Shown here in pieces: positions 18,032 through 26,283 of a stretch of DNA of 64,000 bases. Made by a program: the position numbers and the translations under genes. The notes below the pieces were generated by a model, which worked only from the letters and a program-made list of their open reading frames with translations, did not search any database and was not told where the DNA came from. Numbering within the stretch: the stretch's first letter is position 1; each line of letters opens with the position of its first letter. This stretch comes from Lachnospiraceae bacterium (GTDB lineage Bacteria; Bacillota; Clostridia; Lachnospirales; Lachnospiraceae), in assembly GCA_017543445.1 (NCBI GenBank), contig JAFYGB010000069.1:1-64000 (forward strand). Direction: 5' to 3'.

Positions 18032-19228
18032 ATGAAAATTACGGTAGCTGGTGTTGGGTATGTAGGTCTTTCTCTGGCGGTGCTTTTGGCGCAGCATCAT
18101 GAGGTGACGGCGATCACGACTACGGAGTCGAAGGCGGCGAAACTGAATCAGTTTATCAGCCCCATTCAGGATGATGAGATCGAGCGTTTCTTCCGGGAGG
18201 TGAAGGAAGGAAAGAGGAAGCTGAACCTGTTTACGACCACGGATAAGGCGGCGGCCTATGGATCGGCGGATCTGGTTATTATCGCGACGCCGACGAACTA
18301 TGACGACGAGCATCATTTCTTTGATACTTCGGCGGTTGAGGATGCGATCGAGCAGACACTGGCGGTGAACCCGAATGTATTGATGGTAATTAAGAGCACC
18401 ATTCCGGTGGGATATACGGAGTCGGTGAAGCAGAAATATGGAATTAAGAATATCATTTTCAGCCCGGAGTTTCTTAGAGAGTCGAAGGCACTCTACGATA
18501 ACCTCTATCCCAGCCGTATCGTTGTCGGTGCGGAGGAGGATCAGATCGAAGAGGCGCAGATGTTTGCTGATTTGCTTCGTGAGGGCGCAGACGGTAAGAA
18601 CGTGAAGACCCTTATTACTCGTCCGACTGAGGCGGAAGCGATAAAACTGTTTGCAAATACATACCTTGCAGTGCGTGTATCTTACTTCAATGAGCTGGAT
18701 ACATATGCACAGTCGAAGGGACTGGATACGCAGATGATCATTGATGGTGTTTGCATGGATCCGAGAATTGGCAGCCATTATAATAATCCGTCGTTCGGAT
18801 ACGGTGGTTACTGTCTGCCGAAAGATACGAAGCAGCTGCTGGCGAACTATAAGGACGTTCCGCAGACCATGATCGAGGCCGTGGTGAAGTCCAATGAAGT
18901 TCGTAAGGATTTCATAGCGGAGCAGATTTTGGAGCGTAATCCTAAGGTGGTCGGCGTGTATCGTTTGACCATGAAGAGCAACAGCGATAATTTCCGCGCA
19001 TCGGCGATCCAGGGCGTTATGAAGCGCATCAAGGCCCAGGGCGTCCCGATCATTATCTATGAGCCTACCTTAGAGGATGGAAGCACGTTTTTTGACTCGG
19101 TAGTGGTCAATGATCTCGATAAGTTTAAGAGCGAGAGCGATGTGATCGTGGCTAACCGGTTTGACGAGGAGAAACTGGGTGATGTAACCCTGAAAGTATA
19201 TACTCGAGACCTGTTCCGGAGAGACTAG
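18032..19228 (+). CDS. ugd: UDP-glucose 6-dehydrogenase-like enzyme (short Ugd type)
   Basis: I choose the ATG at 18032 (398 residues): GGAAAGGA lies upstream and the protein then starts directly with the Rossmann strand [19 protein letters not shown]; 22 extra codons upstream would add a non-homologous tail. Motifs include [26 protein letters not shown], and GGYCLPKDT with catalytic Cys261. Short Ugd enzymes (~390 residues) oxidise UDP-glucose to UDP-glucuronate with two NAD+. The product could feed the polysaccharide as GlcA. It differs from the second dehydrogenase at 19687, whose motifs fit UDP-GlcNAc. A strong promoter precedes and a terminator follows, so it is probably monocistronic. 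Confidence 0.88.
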   Translation: MKITVAGVGYVGLSLAVLLAQHHEVTAITTTESKAAKLNQFISPIQDDEIERFFREVKEGKRKLNLFTTTDKAAAYGSADLVIIATPTNYDDEHHFFDTSAVEDAIEQTLAVNPNVLMVIKSTIPVGYTESVKQKYGIKNIIFSPEFLRESKALYDNLYPSRIVVGAEEDQIEEAQMFADLLREGADGKNVKTLITRPTEAEAIKLFANTYLAVRVSYFNELDTYAQSKGLDTQMIIDGVCMDPRIGSHYNNPSFGYGGYCLPKDTKQLLANYKDVPQTMIEAVVKSNEVRKDFIAEQILERNPKVVGVYRLTMKSNSDNFRASAIQGVMKRIKAQGVPIIIYEPTLEDGSTFFDSVVVNDLDKFKSESDVIVANRFDEEKLGDVTLKVYTRDLFRRD

Positions 19229-19258
19229 TCAAGTTACTTTGTTGAATAAATCATAGCG

Positions 19259-19294
19259 AAGCGGAGGCGCCCCTCGTGGGGGCCTCCGCTTTTC
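19259..19294 (+). terminator. Rho-independent terminator
   Basis: AAGCGGAGGC...GCCTCCGCTT with additional inner GC pairs, followed by TTTCTTATTT. Confidence 0.9.
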
Positions 19295-19323
19295 TTATTT
19301 CCACCTTCCCCAATATTTTACGA

Positions 19324-19352
19324 TTGCATTTCCCCTGCCTAACCGATATAAT
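19324..19352 (+). promoter_or_regulatory. Strong sigma-A promoter for the small membrane protein
   Basis: TTGCAT (19324-19329), 17 bp, perfect TATAAT (19347-19352), 30 bp upstream of the start codon at 19383. Confidence 0.7.
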
Positions 19353-19382
19353 AAAAGTAGTATCGTTGAAGGTAGGCTCCAG

Positions 19383-19601
19383 ATGAAAAAGCGTGGAAAG
19401 AAAAAGTGGATAGGGATTATTGCTGCGGCAGTCATGGTTTTGGCTGCGGCGGCGGTTTTTGCGTGGAAGTATTTGGGGGACAGGGAGCCAGAGGTGCCGG
19501 ACCTGGATGTAAAGCAGTGCGAGGCTATGCAGGTTCTGTACAAGGGCAGTCATCCTCTTAGAAGTGTGCAGATGAACGACGATATCGTGGTGAAGAGATA
19601 G
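19383..19601 (+). CDS. Small membrane-anchored protein (72 residues)
   Basis: The product has a basic N-terminus (MKKRGKKKW), one membrane helix (~10-29) and a 43-residue outer tail ending DDIVVKR. No family is recognised. Its first ~35 residues and the matching DNA resemble the start of the lipoprotein gene at 21111 (MKKNGKKKW, same spacing to an Ala/Val helix), so it may be a shortened relative of that EF-hand/LRR protein or share its membrane module. It has its own good promoter and lies between a terminator and the next promoter, which supports a real, separately expressed gene. The ribosome site (AAGGTAGG) is acceptable but 9-10 bases away. No function is proposed. Confidence 0.5.
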   Translation: MKKRGKKKWIGIIAAAVMVLAAAAVFAWKYLGDREPEVPDLDVKQCEAMQVLYKGSHPLRSVQMNDDIVVKR

Positions 19602-19630
19602 TTGAAATCACGGTGCGGTTATGGTATAGT
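19602..19630 (+). promoter_or_regulatory. Sigma-A promoter for the UDP-GlcNAc dehydrogenase gene
   Basis: TTGAAA (19602-19607), 17 bp, TATAGT (19625-19630). The -35 begins directly after the stop codon of the small upstream gene. Confidence 0.65.
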
Positions 19631-19686
19631 TATAAACAGTCCGAAATGGATGGACTAGAGCAATACTTGAGGAGAGTAACAAAATC

Positions 19687-21006
19687 ATGAATACGTATGA
19701 AAAACTGGTTGCAAAAGAGTCGAAGTTGGCACTCGTTGGTCTGGGCTATGTGGGAATGCCGATCGCTGTGGCATTCGCCAAGCACGTCAATGTAATCGGA
19801 TTTGATACGAACAGCGCGAAGATCCAGCTCTATAAAAATGGCATCGATCCGACGCATGAGATCGGCGATGACGGCATTAAGACTACGACCGTGGATTTTA
19901 CGGATGATGAGACACGGCTTAAGGAGGCGGATTTCGTTATCGTTGCGGTTCCGACGCCGGTAAATAACGACCATACGCCGGACCTCACACCGGTCGAGGG
20001 AGCCAGCCATGCGGTTGGACGAAATCTCCGAAAGGGTGCGATCGTTGTTTATGAGTCTACAGTTTATCCCGGAGTTACCGAGGATGTCTGCGTTCCAATC
20101 CTGGAAGCAGAGTCCGGACTGAAATGTGGCGTGGATTTCTGGGTAGGATATAGTCCGGAGAGAATCAATCCGGGTGATAAAGTTCATCGACTTGAGAATA
20201 TCAAGAAGATCGTTTCCGGTATGACACCGGAGTGCTGTGCAGAGATCAAAAAGGTCTATGATCTCGTTATTGAGGTCGGCACTTATCCTGTTTCAAGCAT
20301 TAAAACAGCGGAAGCGATCAAGGTGGTGGAAAACAGCCAGCGTGATATCAATATCGCGTTCATGAATGAATTGGCCATGGTTTTCGACCGTATGAATATC
20401 GACACAAATGAAGTTGTTGACGGTATGAATACCAAATGGAATGCATTGGGCTTCCGTCCCGGTCTGGTGGGCGGCCATTGCATCGGTGTCGATCCTTACT
20501 ACTTCACGTATGAGGCAGAAAAACTCGGTTACCACAGTCAGATCATTCTGAATGGCCGTATCGTGAATGACGGTATGGGCGCTTTTGTCGCGGATGCCGC
20601 GATCAAGCAGATGATCCTCGCCGGAAAGAATGTCCGCGATGCGAAGGTGGTGATCCTGGGACTTACATTTAAAGAGAATTGCCCGGATACGAGAAACAGC
20701 AAGGTGGAGGACATCATCGTACATCTTAACGAATACGGTATTTCGCCGGTCGTTGTAGATCCCTGGGCGAATAAAGACGATGCGCTTCGTGAGTACGGCG
20801 TTGAATTGAAGGGACTGGACGACGCGAAGCAGGCCGATTGCATTATCGTTGCTGTAGCTCATAACGAATTCAAAGCGCTGAACCTCGATGATATCAAGGC
20901 ATATTATAGAACTATGCCGGACGAAGAGAAGGTTCTGATCGACGTTAAAGGATTATATGCGATCGATGATCTGAAGGCTTCCGGAGTGCGCTTCTGGAGA
21001 CTGTGA
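19687..21006 (+). CDS. UDP-N-acetylglucosamine 6-dehydrogenase, WbpA/TviB-like
   Basis: The 439-residue protein has the nucleotide-sugar dehydrogenase layout: LALVGLGYVGMPIAVAF (NAD site), VAVPTPVNNDHTPDL, YESTVYPGVTED, GYSPERINPGD, and GGHCIGVDPYY with catalytic Cys265. The VPTPV, YSPERINPG and HCIGVDPYY forms are those of WbpA/TviB enzymes acting on UDP-GlcNAc or UDP-GalNAc, unlike the Ugd at 18032. It would make UDP-GlcNAcA, the substrate of the WbpB-like dehydrogenase at 11260, which completes the route to UDP-GlcNAc(3NAc)A although it is transcribed separately. GAGGAGAG precedes the ATG. Its own promoter and terminator make it monocistronic. Confidence 0.88.
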   Translation: MNTYEKLVAKESKLALVGLGYVGMPIAVAFAKHVNVIGFDTNSAKIQLYKNGIDPTHEIGDDGIKTTTVDFTDDETRLKEADFVIVAVPTPVNNDHTPDLTPVEGASHAVGRNLRKGAIVVYESTVYPGVTEDVCVPILEAESGLKCGVDFWVGYSPERINPGDKVHRLENIKKIVSGMTPECCAEIKKVYDLVIEVGTYPVSSIKTAEAIKVVENSQRDINIAFMNELAMVFDRMNIDTNEVVDGMNTKWNALGFRPGLVGGHCIGVDPYYFTYEAEKLGYHSQIILNGRIVNDGMGAFVADAAIKQMILAGKNVRDAKVVILGLTFKENCPDTRNSKVEDIIVHLNEYGISPVVVDPWANKDDALREYGVELKGLDDAKQADCIIVAVAHNEFKALNLDDIKAYYRTMPDEEKVLIDVKGLYAIDDLKASGVRFWRL

Positions 21007-21023
21007 TCACAGAATGTTTTAGA

Positions 21024-21064
21024 TAAAGCCGGGAGGCCCATCATCAGGACCCTCCGGCTTTTGT
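21024..21064 (+). terminator. Rho-independent terminator
   Basis: AAAGCCGGGAGG pairs imperfectly with CCCTCCGGCTTTT, followed by TTGTT. It separates the polysaccharide genes from the LRR operon. Confidence 0.75.
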
Positions 21065-21110
21065 TAAAAGTATCGGGCTCGTTCGAAATAGGTGTTAGGA
21101 AGGACGCTAG

Positions 21111-22253
21111 ATGAAGAAAAACGGAAAGAAAAAATGGATATGGATCATCTCTGCGGCGGCCGTGGTTGCGGTCGTGGCGGTGATTTTGGCGTGCATGTCT
21201 TCTCGTGGTGAGGAGCCAAAACTGACTGCGGTCACTATCGACGAAGAGCATTTTCCGGATAAGTATTTTCGGGCCTATGTTTCCCTGCGCTATGATGAGG
21301 ATGGGGATGGTGTGCTGAGCGGAGACGAACGACGGAAGGTGAAGGAGCTCTTGATATCCGAGATGAAGATCAGGGATCTGCAAGGGATCGAATACTTTCC
21401 GAAACTGAGAATACTGGAATGCAAAGATAATATACTCAGAAACCTGGATCTGAGCCGTAACACCGATCTGCGGGAACTGAACTGCAATTATTGTAGCCTC
21501 GAAAGTTTGAACGTGAGTAACCTCTCGGAACTTCGGATACTGGTCTGCCGTGGGAATGAACTCGTACAACTGGATGTTAGCAGCAACAAAAAACTGCGCC
21601 ATTTAGAGTGTGTTGACAATGACCTGACAACGTTGGATATACATCATAACACAGCGCTGGTGAGGTTGGAGTGTAGCGGCAACGATCTAACGAGTCTGGA
21701 TGTGAGCGGATGCGCGAATCTGGCTGCGCTCGATTGCGCTTATAATGACCTGACGAGCCTGGATCTGGGTCGGTGCAAGAAATTGAGTGACCTCGAATGC
21801 ACGGGGAATGAACTGACAGACCTGAATGTGAGCAGATGCGCGAATTTGTCGTACCTTAAATGCGGCAATAATAAACTTACAAGCCTGGATGTGACTAAGT
21901 GTAAGAAACTTAAGGATTTTACTTGTAATGGTAATGAGCTGGGGAGCCTGGATGTAACCAAGTGTCCGGAATTAGAGAGCCTCGATTGCGGTAATAATAT
22001 TCTGACGGCTCTGGACCTATCACGGTGCCCGAAATTATCGTACCTCGATTGCAGAGTGAATAAATTGACGGCTCTGGACGTGTCACAGTGTCCGAAATTA
22101 GAGAAACTCGTATGCGCCTATAATCAACTCACGCGGCTGGATCTGACTGCCTGCACGGGATTAGAGACGCTTGAGTACAATGGAAACCCGATGACTCAAC
22201 AGGATATCATCGGATATACGTGGACCGATGGTTGGAGAGATTGGTACCGATAA
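21111..22253 (+). CDS. Putative lipoprotein with EF-hand-like loop and 13 leucine-rich repeats
   Basis: The 380-residue protein starts with a basic stretch and a helix ending ILAC (residue ~31), a plausible lipobox. Residues 45-80 contain HFPDKYFRAYV followed by an EF-hand-type loop, D62-E-D-G-D66-G-V-L-S-G-D-E73, with acidic residues at positions 1, 3, 5 and 12. From ~100 to ~370 there are 13 repeats of exactly 21 residues with the pattern LxxLxCxxNxLTSLDVSxCxx. The Cys-rich repeats resemble the Treponema/Bacteroidales type of secreted LRR. It is the first gene of an operon with 22279 and 23590, which share the EF-hand plus LRR unit. The function is unknown; protein or ligand binding in a Ca2+-dependent fold is inferred. 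Confidence 0.8.
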   Translation: MKKNGKKKWIWIISAAAVVAVVAVILACMSSRGEEPKLTAVTIDEEHFPDKYFRAYVSLRYDEDGDGVLSGDERRKVKELLISEMKIRDLQGIEYFPKLRILECKDNILRNLDLSRNTDLRELNCNYCSLESLNVSNLSELRILVCRGNELVQLDVSSNKKLRHLECVDNDLTTLDIHHNTALVRLECSGNDLTSLDVSGCANLAALDCAYNDLTSLDLGRCKKLSDLECTGNELTDLNVSRCANLSYLKCGNNKLTSLDVTKCKKLKDFTCNGNELGSLDVTKCPELESLDCGNNILTALDLSRCPKLSYLDCRVNKLTALDVSQCPKLEKLVCAYNQLTRLDLTACTGLETLEYNGNPMTQQDIIGYTWTDGWRDWYR

Positions 22254-22278
22254 TGGTGTTGACTGCATAGGAGGAAGC

Positions 22279-23571
22279 ATGAAGAAAGCAATGGTTTGGA
22301 TCGGTGTGGCGCTCGGTGTGGCGCTGGGCTCGGTCGGATGCAGTGATAGGAAAGCGACGTTGGGAAACGATATTCCTATAACATCCGAGAATTTTCCGGA
22401 TGAAGTATTTCGGAAATATTTGGCGGATGAATTTGATTTAGATAAAAGCGGAACCTTGGAAGAAAGCGAGCTCCAAGAGGTCCGGAAGGTCGGACTAAAG
22501 GATTCGGACTTAAGTAGCCTCAAAGGGGTCGAACTTCTTACGAACCTGGAGACCTTAACGATCGAAAACGGACATATAGAGGAGCTGGATGTGAGTGCCT
22601 GTAAGTCGCTCAGAAAACTCGAATGTGACGTTGGGCACCTGAGGCAATTAACGGTGAACGGATGTGAGACATTGGAAGAACTGAGCTGCTTTTGGAATGG
22701 CCTTATGAGTCTCGACGTGAGCCAGTGTTCCAGACTGAAGAGACTCTATTGCAACGGAAACCAGTTGCAAAGCCTGAATGTTAAGGGGTGTTTTCGACTG
22801 GAGGAGTTAAACTGTGGATCCAATAATCTCACGAGCCTGGACGTGAGTGGCTGCGATGCGTTACGATGGCTCGAGTGTTACAGTAATTTCCTGAAAGAGC
22901 TGGATAAAAGCGGATGTGTTTTGCTAGAGTACCTGGACTGCAGCGGTAACGAACTGAGCACATTGACCGTGAAGTATAATACGAAGTTGAAACATTTAGA
23001 CTGCGCCAGAAACGATCTGACCAGTCTGGATGTAAGTGCGAATACCGCTCTGCAGTACCTGATCTGCTGGACCAACGAGATAACCGAGTTGGATCTCCGC
23101 AGGACCACAGAATTGGTTTATTTGGATGTTTCGAGTAACCCGATCAGCGTTTTGGATGTGAGTTGGAATCCTGAACTGTTGGATCTGATCTGCTACCATG
23201 CATCTCTGCAGGACTTGGACCTGCGGCAGAATACGAAACTATCGAGACTGGAATGTTACGATAATCGCTTGTCGAAATTGGATGTGAGTCAAAATACTGC
23301 GTTGGCTACGCTGTATTGTTCCCAAAATCAGTTGCAAGAGTTGGATGTGAGTCATAACCCTTCGTTGACCAGTTTGGACTGCTATGAGAACGAATTGAGC
23401 CAACTGGATGTCGGAAACTGTCTTTGGTTGTATGGTGTAACTGTAGATCCGGATGTTTTGGTTGTCGGAGCCGAAGAGAATGATGTCAGTGTTAATCGAT
23501 ACGAAAAAACTTGGGAAGAGTCGAATGACTCGCCGTATATTCGGGAGACGTTTCCGTATATAATATATTGA
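22279..23571 (+). CDS. Putative lipoprotein with EF-hand-like loop and 14 leucine-rich repeats
   Basis: I place the start at the ATG at 22279 (430 residues) because GGAGGA lies immediately upstream; an upstream in-frame ATG at 22228 overlaps the previous gene and would bury the signal peptide. The product has a signal ending GSVGC (Cys21, atypical lipobox). The EF-hand-type loop starts at D53 (DLDKSGTLEESE), preceded by NFPDEVFRKYL as in the paralogs. About 14 LRR units of 21 residues follow, then a 40-residue tail with VDPDVLVVGAEE, a motif also found at the end of the Ig/LRR protein at 27989. It lies 25 bp after the first LRR gene and 18 bp before the sigma/LRR fusion. Confidence 0.8.
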   Translation: MKKAMVWIGVALGVALGSVGCSDRKATLGNDIPITSENFPDEVFRKYLADEFDLDKSGTLEESELQEVRKVGLKDSDLSSLKGVELLTNLETLTIENGHIEELDVSACKSLRKLECDVGHLRQLTVNGCETLEELSCFWNGLMSLDVSQCSRLKRLYCNGNQLQSLNVKGCFRLEELNCGSNNLTSLDVSGCDALRWLECYSNFLKELDKSGCVLLEYLDCSGNELSTLTVKYNTKLKHLDCARNDLTSLDVSANTALQYLICWTNEITELDLRRTTELVYLDVSSNPISVLDVSWNPELLDLICYHASLQDLDLRQNTKLSRLECYDNRLSKLDVSQNTALATLYCSQNQLQELDVSHNPSLTSLDCYENELSQLDVGNCLWLYGVTVDPDVLVVGAEENDVSVNRYEKTWEESNDSPYIRETFPYIIY

Positions 23572-23589
23572 GTGAGGTCTTAGCATAGA

Positions 23590-25341
23590 ATGTTGAATGA
23601 TAGAGAGATCCTCCGGTTGTTTGAGAAGCACGACGAACGTGCGCTGATGGAGACGACCGCGAGATATGAAACGTATTGCCGAACGATCGCGCATACGTTA
23701 TTGGGAGAAGAGTCGGCTGCGAAGGAATGCTTTCGCGAGGCTTTGCGTGATATCTGGAAGAACATTCCCCCGAAGAATACCGAGAGTCTGAAGACCTACA
23801 TGGGAAAACTGGTACGTGCCGAGGCTTTGAAATACAGGGAAGAAGAGGCACCGGTCGCGAATGAAGAAGAGATCGCGGCGATCCTCGAGGAACTGGAAGA
23901 ATGCGTAGAAGAAGGCTTTTCGGGGGCGGAAAACCGCGACGCGGATGATGGCCTCGTGGAAGTGATCGATGACTTCCTGGCGTCCGTGCCTGCTTCGAAA
24001 CGAAGCCTCTTCGTGCAGAGATACTGGTATGGACAGACGATCTGGTCGATCGGTGCGAAGCGTCATATGTCTCCGGATCTGGTCGATGCCGGGATTTCGG
24101 AGGTGCGCGCCGGGCTCGCACAGGCGTTTCAGGAAGCGAAGACGGTATGGCCCCTGGATGGGAAAACGTTTCTGATGGAACGGATCGGAGGTATCGATCC
24201 CAAGTATATTCTGGAGGCAGAAGGAGCGAAGACGGGCTCCGAAGGCGCTCAAAAGGCCGCTGCTTCCGGCGAGCGGATGGATGACGACGAGGAGAACGAT
24301 GAAAGAAGAAAGCCGGTAGATGCAAAGAAGATCCTGAAGATCGCTTGCATCGTGGGCGGAGTACTTGCGGTCGTAGCCTTGATCGTTGCGATCCGGTGGA
24401 CGTCAAACACTCCGATCCCGATCGATGAAAAGCATTTTCCCGACGAGTATTTCCGAGAGTATGTAGCGGAGGGGTTCGATCTGGATAAAGACGGGGAACT
24501 CTCCGTGGAAGAGCGACAGGATGTTTTTAAGATCGAACTCGTGAGCACCCGTTCTAATCCCTATTATGCCAACAACATAGGGGATATTCAAAGTCTGAAG
24601 GGGATCGGGTATTTTCCGAATTTGGAGTATTTGAAATGTACCGGGACGCAAGTGACGAGTTTGGACCTGAGCGCGAATAAGGCGCTGGAGACGCTGATCT
24701 GCAGCGATGGGAAACTGGAGAGTCTGGATGTCAGTGCGAATAAGGCGCTCGAGTATTTGGACTGCTCCGGAAACCAACTGACCAAACTGGACGTTCGGTC
24801 GAATAAGTTGTTGGAAGAACTCGACTGCCGAAACAATCAGATCGAGGAAATCAAGTTTCGGTCGAATGAGACATTGAAGACGCTTTCGTGTCAGGATAAC
24901 CTGCTGGGGCACCTGGATGCGAGCCCGAATAAGGCGTTGAAGACGCTCAACTGCTCCAAAAACCAAATGACCGAACTGGACCTGAGTGAGAATAGCAAAC
25001 TCGAGGTCTTCAGTTGTACGGGGAGCTCTCTGATGGAGCTGGATCTCAGTGGGAATCCTGCGATGAAGTGGGTCGAATGTTCCGGCAACCAGATCCATCA
25101 GCTGAATGTACACGAGAACCCGCTGCTGGAGGTGCTCGGCTGCGATGATAATGAATTGTTGGAACTGGACCTGAGCCAAAACACGAAATTGACCTCGCTT
25201 AGCTGTGAGAATAATTCCTTAACGAGTCTGGACTTAAGAAGTTGCGCGGATCTGGCCCATCTGTATATGGAGGGAAACCAGATCCGGGTACTGGAGTTGA
25301 ACGACCCAATGATAAACCATCTCATAACGTTGTTTGACTGA
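23590..25341 (+). CDS. ECF-sigma-like / anti-sigma-like / membrane / EF-hand-LRR fusion protein
   Basis: This 583-residue protein has four parts. Residues 1-~85 match a sigma-70 region 2-type domain (RLFEKHDERALMETTARY, CFREALRDIWKNIPP, LVRAEALKYREE). Residues ~125-184 match region 4 (FLASVPASKRSLFVQRYWY, then an HTH-like helix), in the style of short ECF factors of Clostridia. Residues ~194-215 (GKTFLMERIGGIDPKYILEA) resemble the start of the membrane protein that usually follows such sigma genes. After an acidic linker comes one membrane helix (~249-270) preceded by RRKPVDAKK, giving cytoplasmic N-terminus and outside C-terminus. Outside are an EF-hand-type loop (D297-E308) and 11 LRRs of 21 residues. 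The recognition helix (SPDLVDAGISEVR) is acidic, so DNA binding may be weakened. A membrane-held sensor/regulator is inferred. Domain calls are by eye. Confidence 0.75.
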   Translation: MLNDREILRLFEKHDERALMETTARYETYCRTIAHTLLGEESAAKECFREALRDIWKNIPPKNTESLKTYMGKLVRAEALKYREEEAPVANEEEIAAILEELEECVEEGFSGAENRDADDGLVEVIDDFLASVPASKRSLFVQRYWYGQTIWSIGAKRHMSPDLVDAGISEVRAGLAQAFQEAKTVWPLDGKTFLMERIGGIDPKYILEAEGAKTGSEGAQKAAASGERMDDDEENDERRKPVDAKKILKIACIVGGVLAVVALIVAIRWTSNTPIPIDEKHFPDEYFREYVAEGFDLDKDGELSVEERQDVFKIELVSTRSNPYYANNIGDIQSLKGIGYFPNLEYLKCTGTQVTSLDLSANKALETLICSDGKLESLDVSANKALEYLDCSGNQLTKLDVRSNKLLEELDCRNNQIEEIKFRSNETLKTLSCQDNLLGHLDASPNKALKTLNCSKNQMTELDLSENSKLEVFSCTGSSLMELDLSGNPAMKWVECSGNQIHQLNVHENPLLEVLGCDDNELLELDLSQNTKLTSLSCENNSLTSLDLRSCADLAHLYMEGNQIRVLELNDPMINHLITLFD

Positions 25342-25397
25342 GAGTGAGAACGCCCGTTCCCGCTGAAAATGGTACAAATAGGTGATATACAAACGCT

Positions 25398-25447
25398 CTG
25401 CCTGCATTTATACTTAGAATGTATAAATGTGGGCAGGGTGTTTTTTT
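25398..25447 (+). terminator. Rho-independent terminator of the LRR operon
   Basis: CTGCCTGCATTTATA pairs with TATAAATGTGGGCAG (9-base loop, small mismatch) and is followed by GGTG and seven T. Confidence 0.8.
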
Positions 25448-25505
25448 CCTCTTCACAAGGTGTATACACGAAATAACAAAGGAGATAGCAAAGGAGAAAA
25501 AACAG

Positions 25506-25715
25506 ATGAAGAAAACACTGGTTGCGTTCTTACTTGTAGTTCTGAGTGTTATCCTGGCGCCGAGCCGGACCGCCTATGCGGCAGATGTCGATTCGTTGAA
25601 AAACGGGGACATCGTGGAGTTTGGAATGTATCCGCAGAAACGCGTTACGGATCTGGATCTGATCGCAGAACTCGATGATGTGGCGAAAAAACTGGAAAGC
25701 GTACCCGTATCATAG
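25506..25715 (+). pseudogene. N-terminal fragment of frameshifted DUF6273/FN3/Ig surface gene
   Basis: A signal peptide (MKKTLVAFLLVVLSVILAPS...AYA) is followed by DVDSLKNGDIVEFGMYPQKRVTDLDLIAELDDVAKK, the usual opening of a DUF6273 domain. The frame then ends four codons after a run of six A (within 25684-25690). Skipping one A would join it to the next fragment as VAKNWKAYPYHSKN, which fits the family's pattern. It is therefore the start of one ~819-residue protein split over 25506-27967. A real mutation, phase-variable tract or assembly error cannot be told apart here. The strong AAAGGAG site precedes the ATG. Confidence 0.7.
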
Positions 25716-26283
25716 TAAAAACACCGCGGAAAATCACCATAAAATTCCTGCGGTGCAGGATAATTCCATGATGAAGTTTGCGGATTTCACGTACAACAAC
25801 AAGAAATACCGCGCTGTGAAGATTCTGAAGTATAGACCGGGAACGGCCGATATGTTACCGGGGACTGCAGATGATCCAAAGGGGAGTCAGTACGAGAATG
25901 GGTTCCGCCTCGGGGTCTGTTATTTTGAGTATGAGCCGATCCGCTGGGTCATCGTGGATAAGTCACAGGGGCTTCTGGTCTCCGATAGTATTTTGGATTC
26001 ACAGCCTTTTGAGCCGAACTATGTCGAGGAGTATATCGGCTATGCTCAGTATGATTACAGATCCAGGATTCGATCCGATATATACCCGTCGAATTATCTG
26101 TATTCATCGCTTCGGTTTTGGCTGGCCGGCTACACAGATCATTATCCCGAATATGAGTATTTCAATTTTTATCGCACGGCATTTACTTCCAGTGATATGA
26201 GCTGGATCAAGACGACTCAGTTAACGATCAAAAGCAATGGTGTGACGGATAGTGCATATGGACTCTATATTCCTTCTGGATAG
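25675..26283 (+). pseudogene. Middle fragment of frameshifted DUF6273 gene
   Basis: In the +1 frame the DUF6273 core continues: FADFTYNNKKYRAVKIL, FEYEPIRWVIVDKSQGLLVSD, ILDSQPFEPNY, SSLRFWLAGY, FYRTAFTSSDMSWIKTTQL. The frame stops at 26283; the domain resumes in the next frame with DSIFLLDRETV, so a second single-base insertion lies between about 26246 and 26265. This second site has no homopolymer. There is no ribosome site for independent translation, and the ATG-like codons at the left end lie inside the preceding fragment. Confidence 0.7.

Noticed and set aside
18004-18778. Minus-strand frame of about 259 codons across the ugd gene
   Set aside because: The plus strand has all UDP-sugar dehydrogenase motifs; the minus translation is Arg/Leu/His-rich with no domain.
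21294-21332. Dockerin (cellulosome) reading of the EF-hand-type loops in the LRR proteins
   Set aside because: Each protein has a single loop, without the duplicated 22-residue dockerin unit or its recognition residues, and no cohesin is seen.
25684-25715. Programmed -1 frameshift at the A6 run
   Set aside because: The continuation lies in the +1 frame, not -1, and a second unrelated shift is needed downstream, so mutation or sequence error is simpler.
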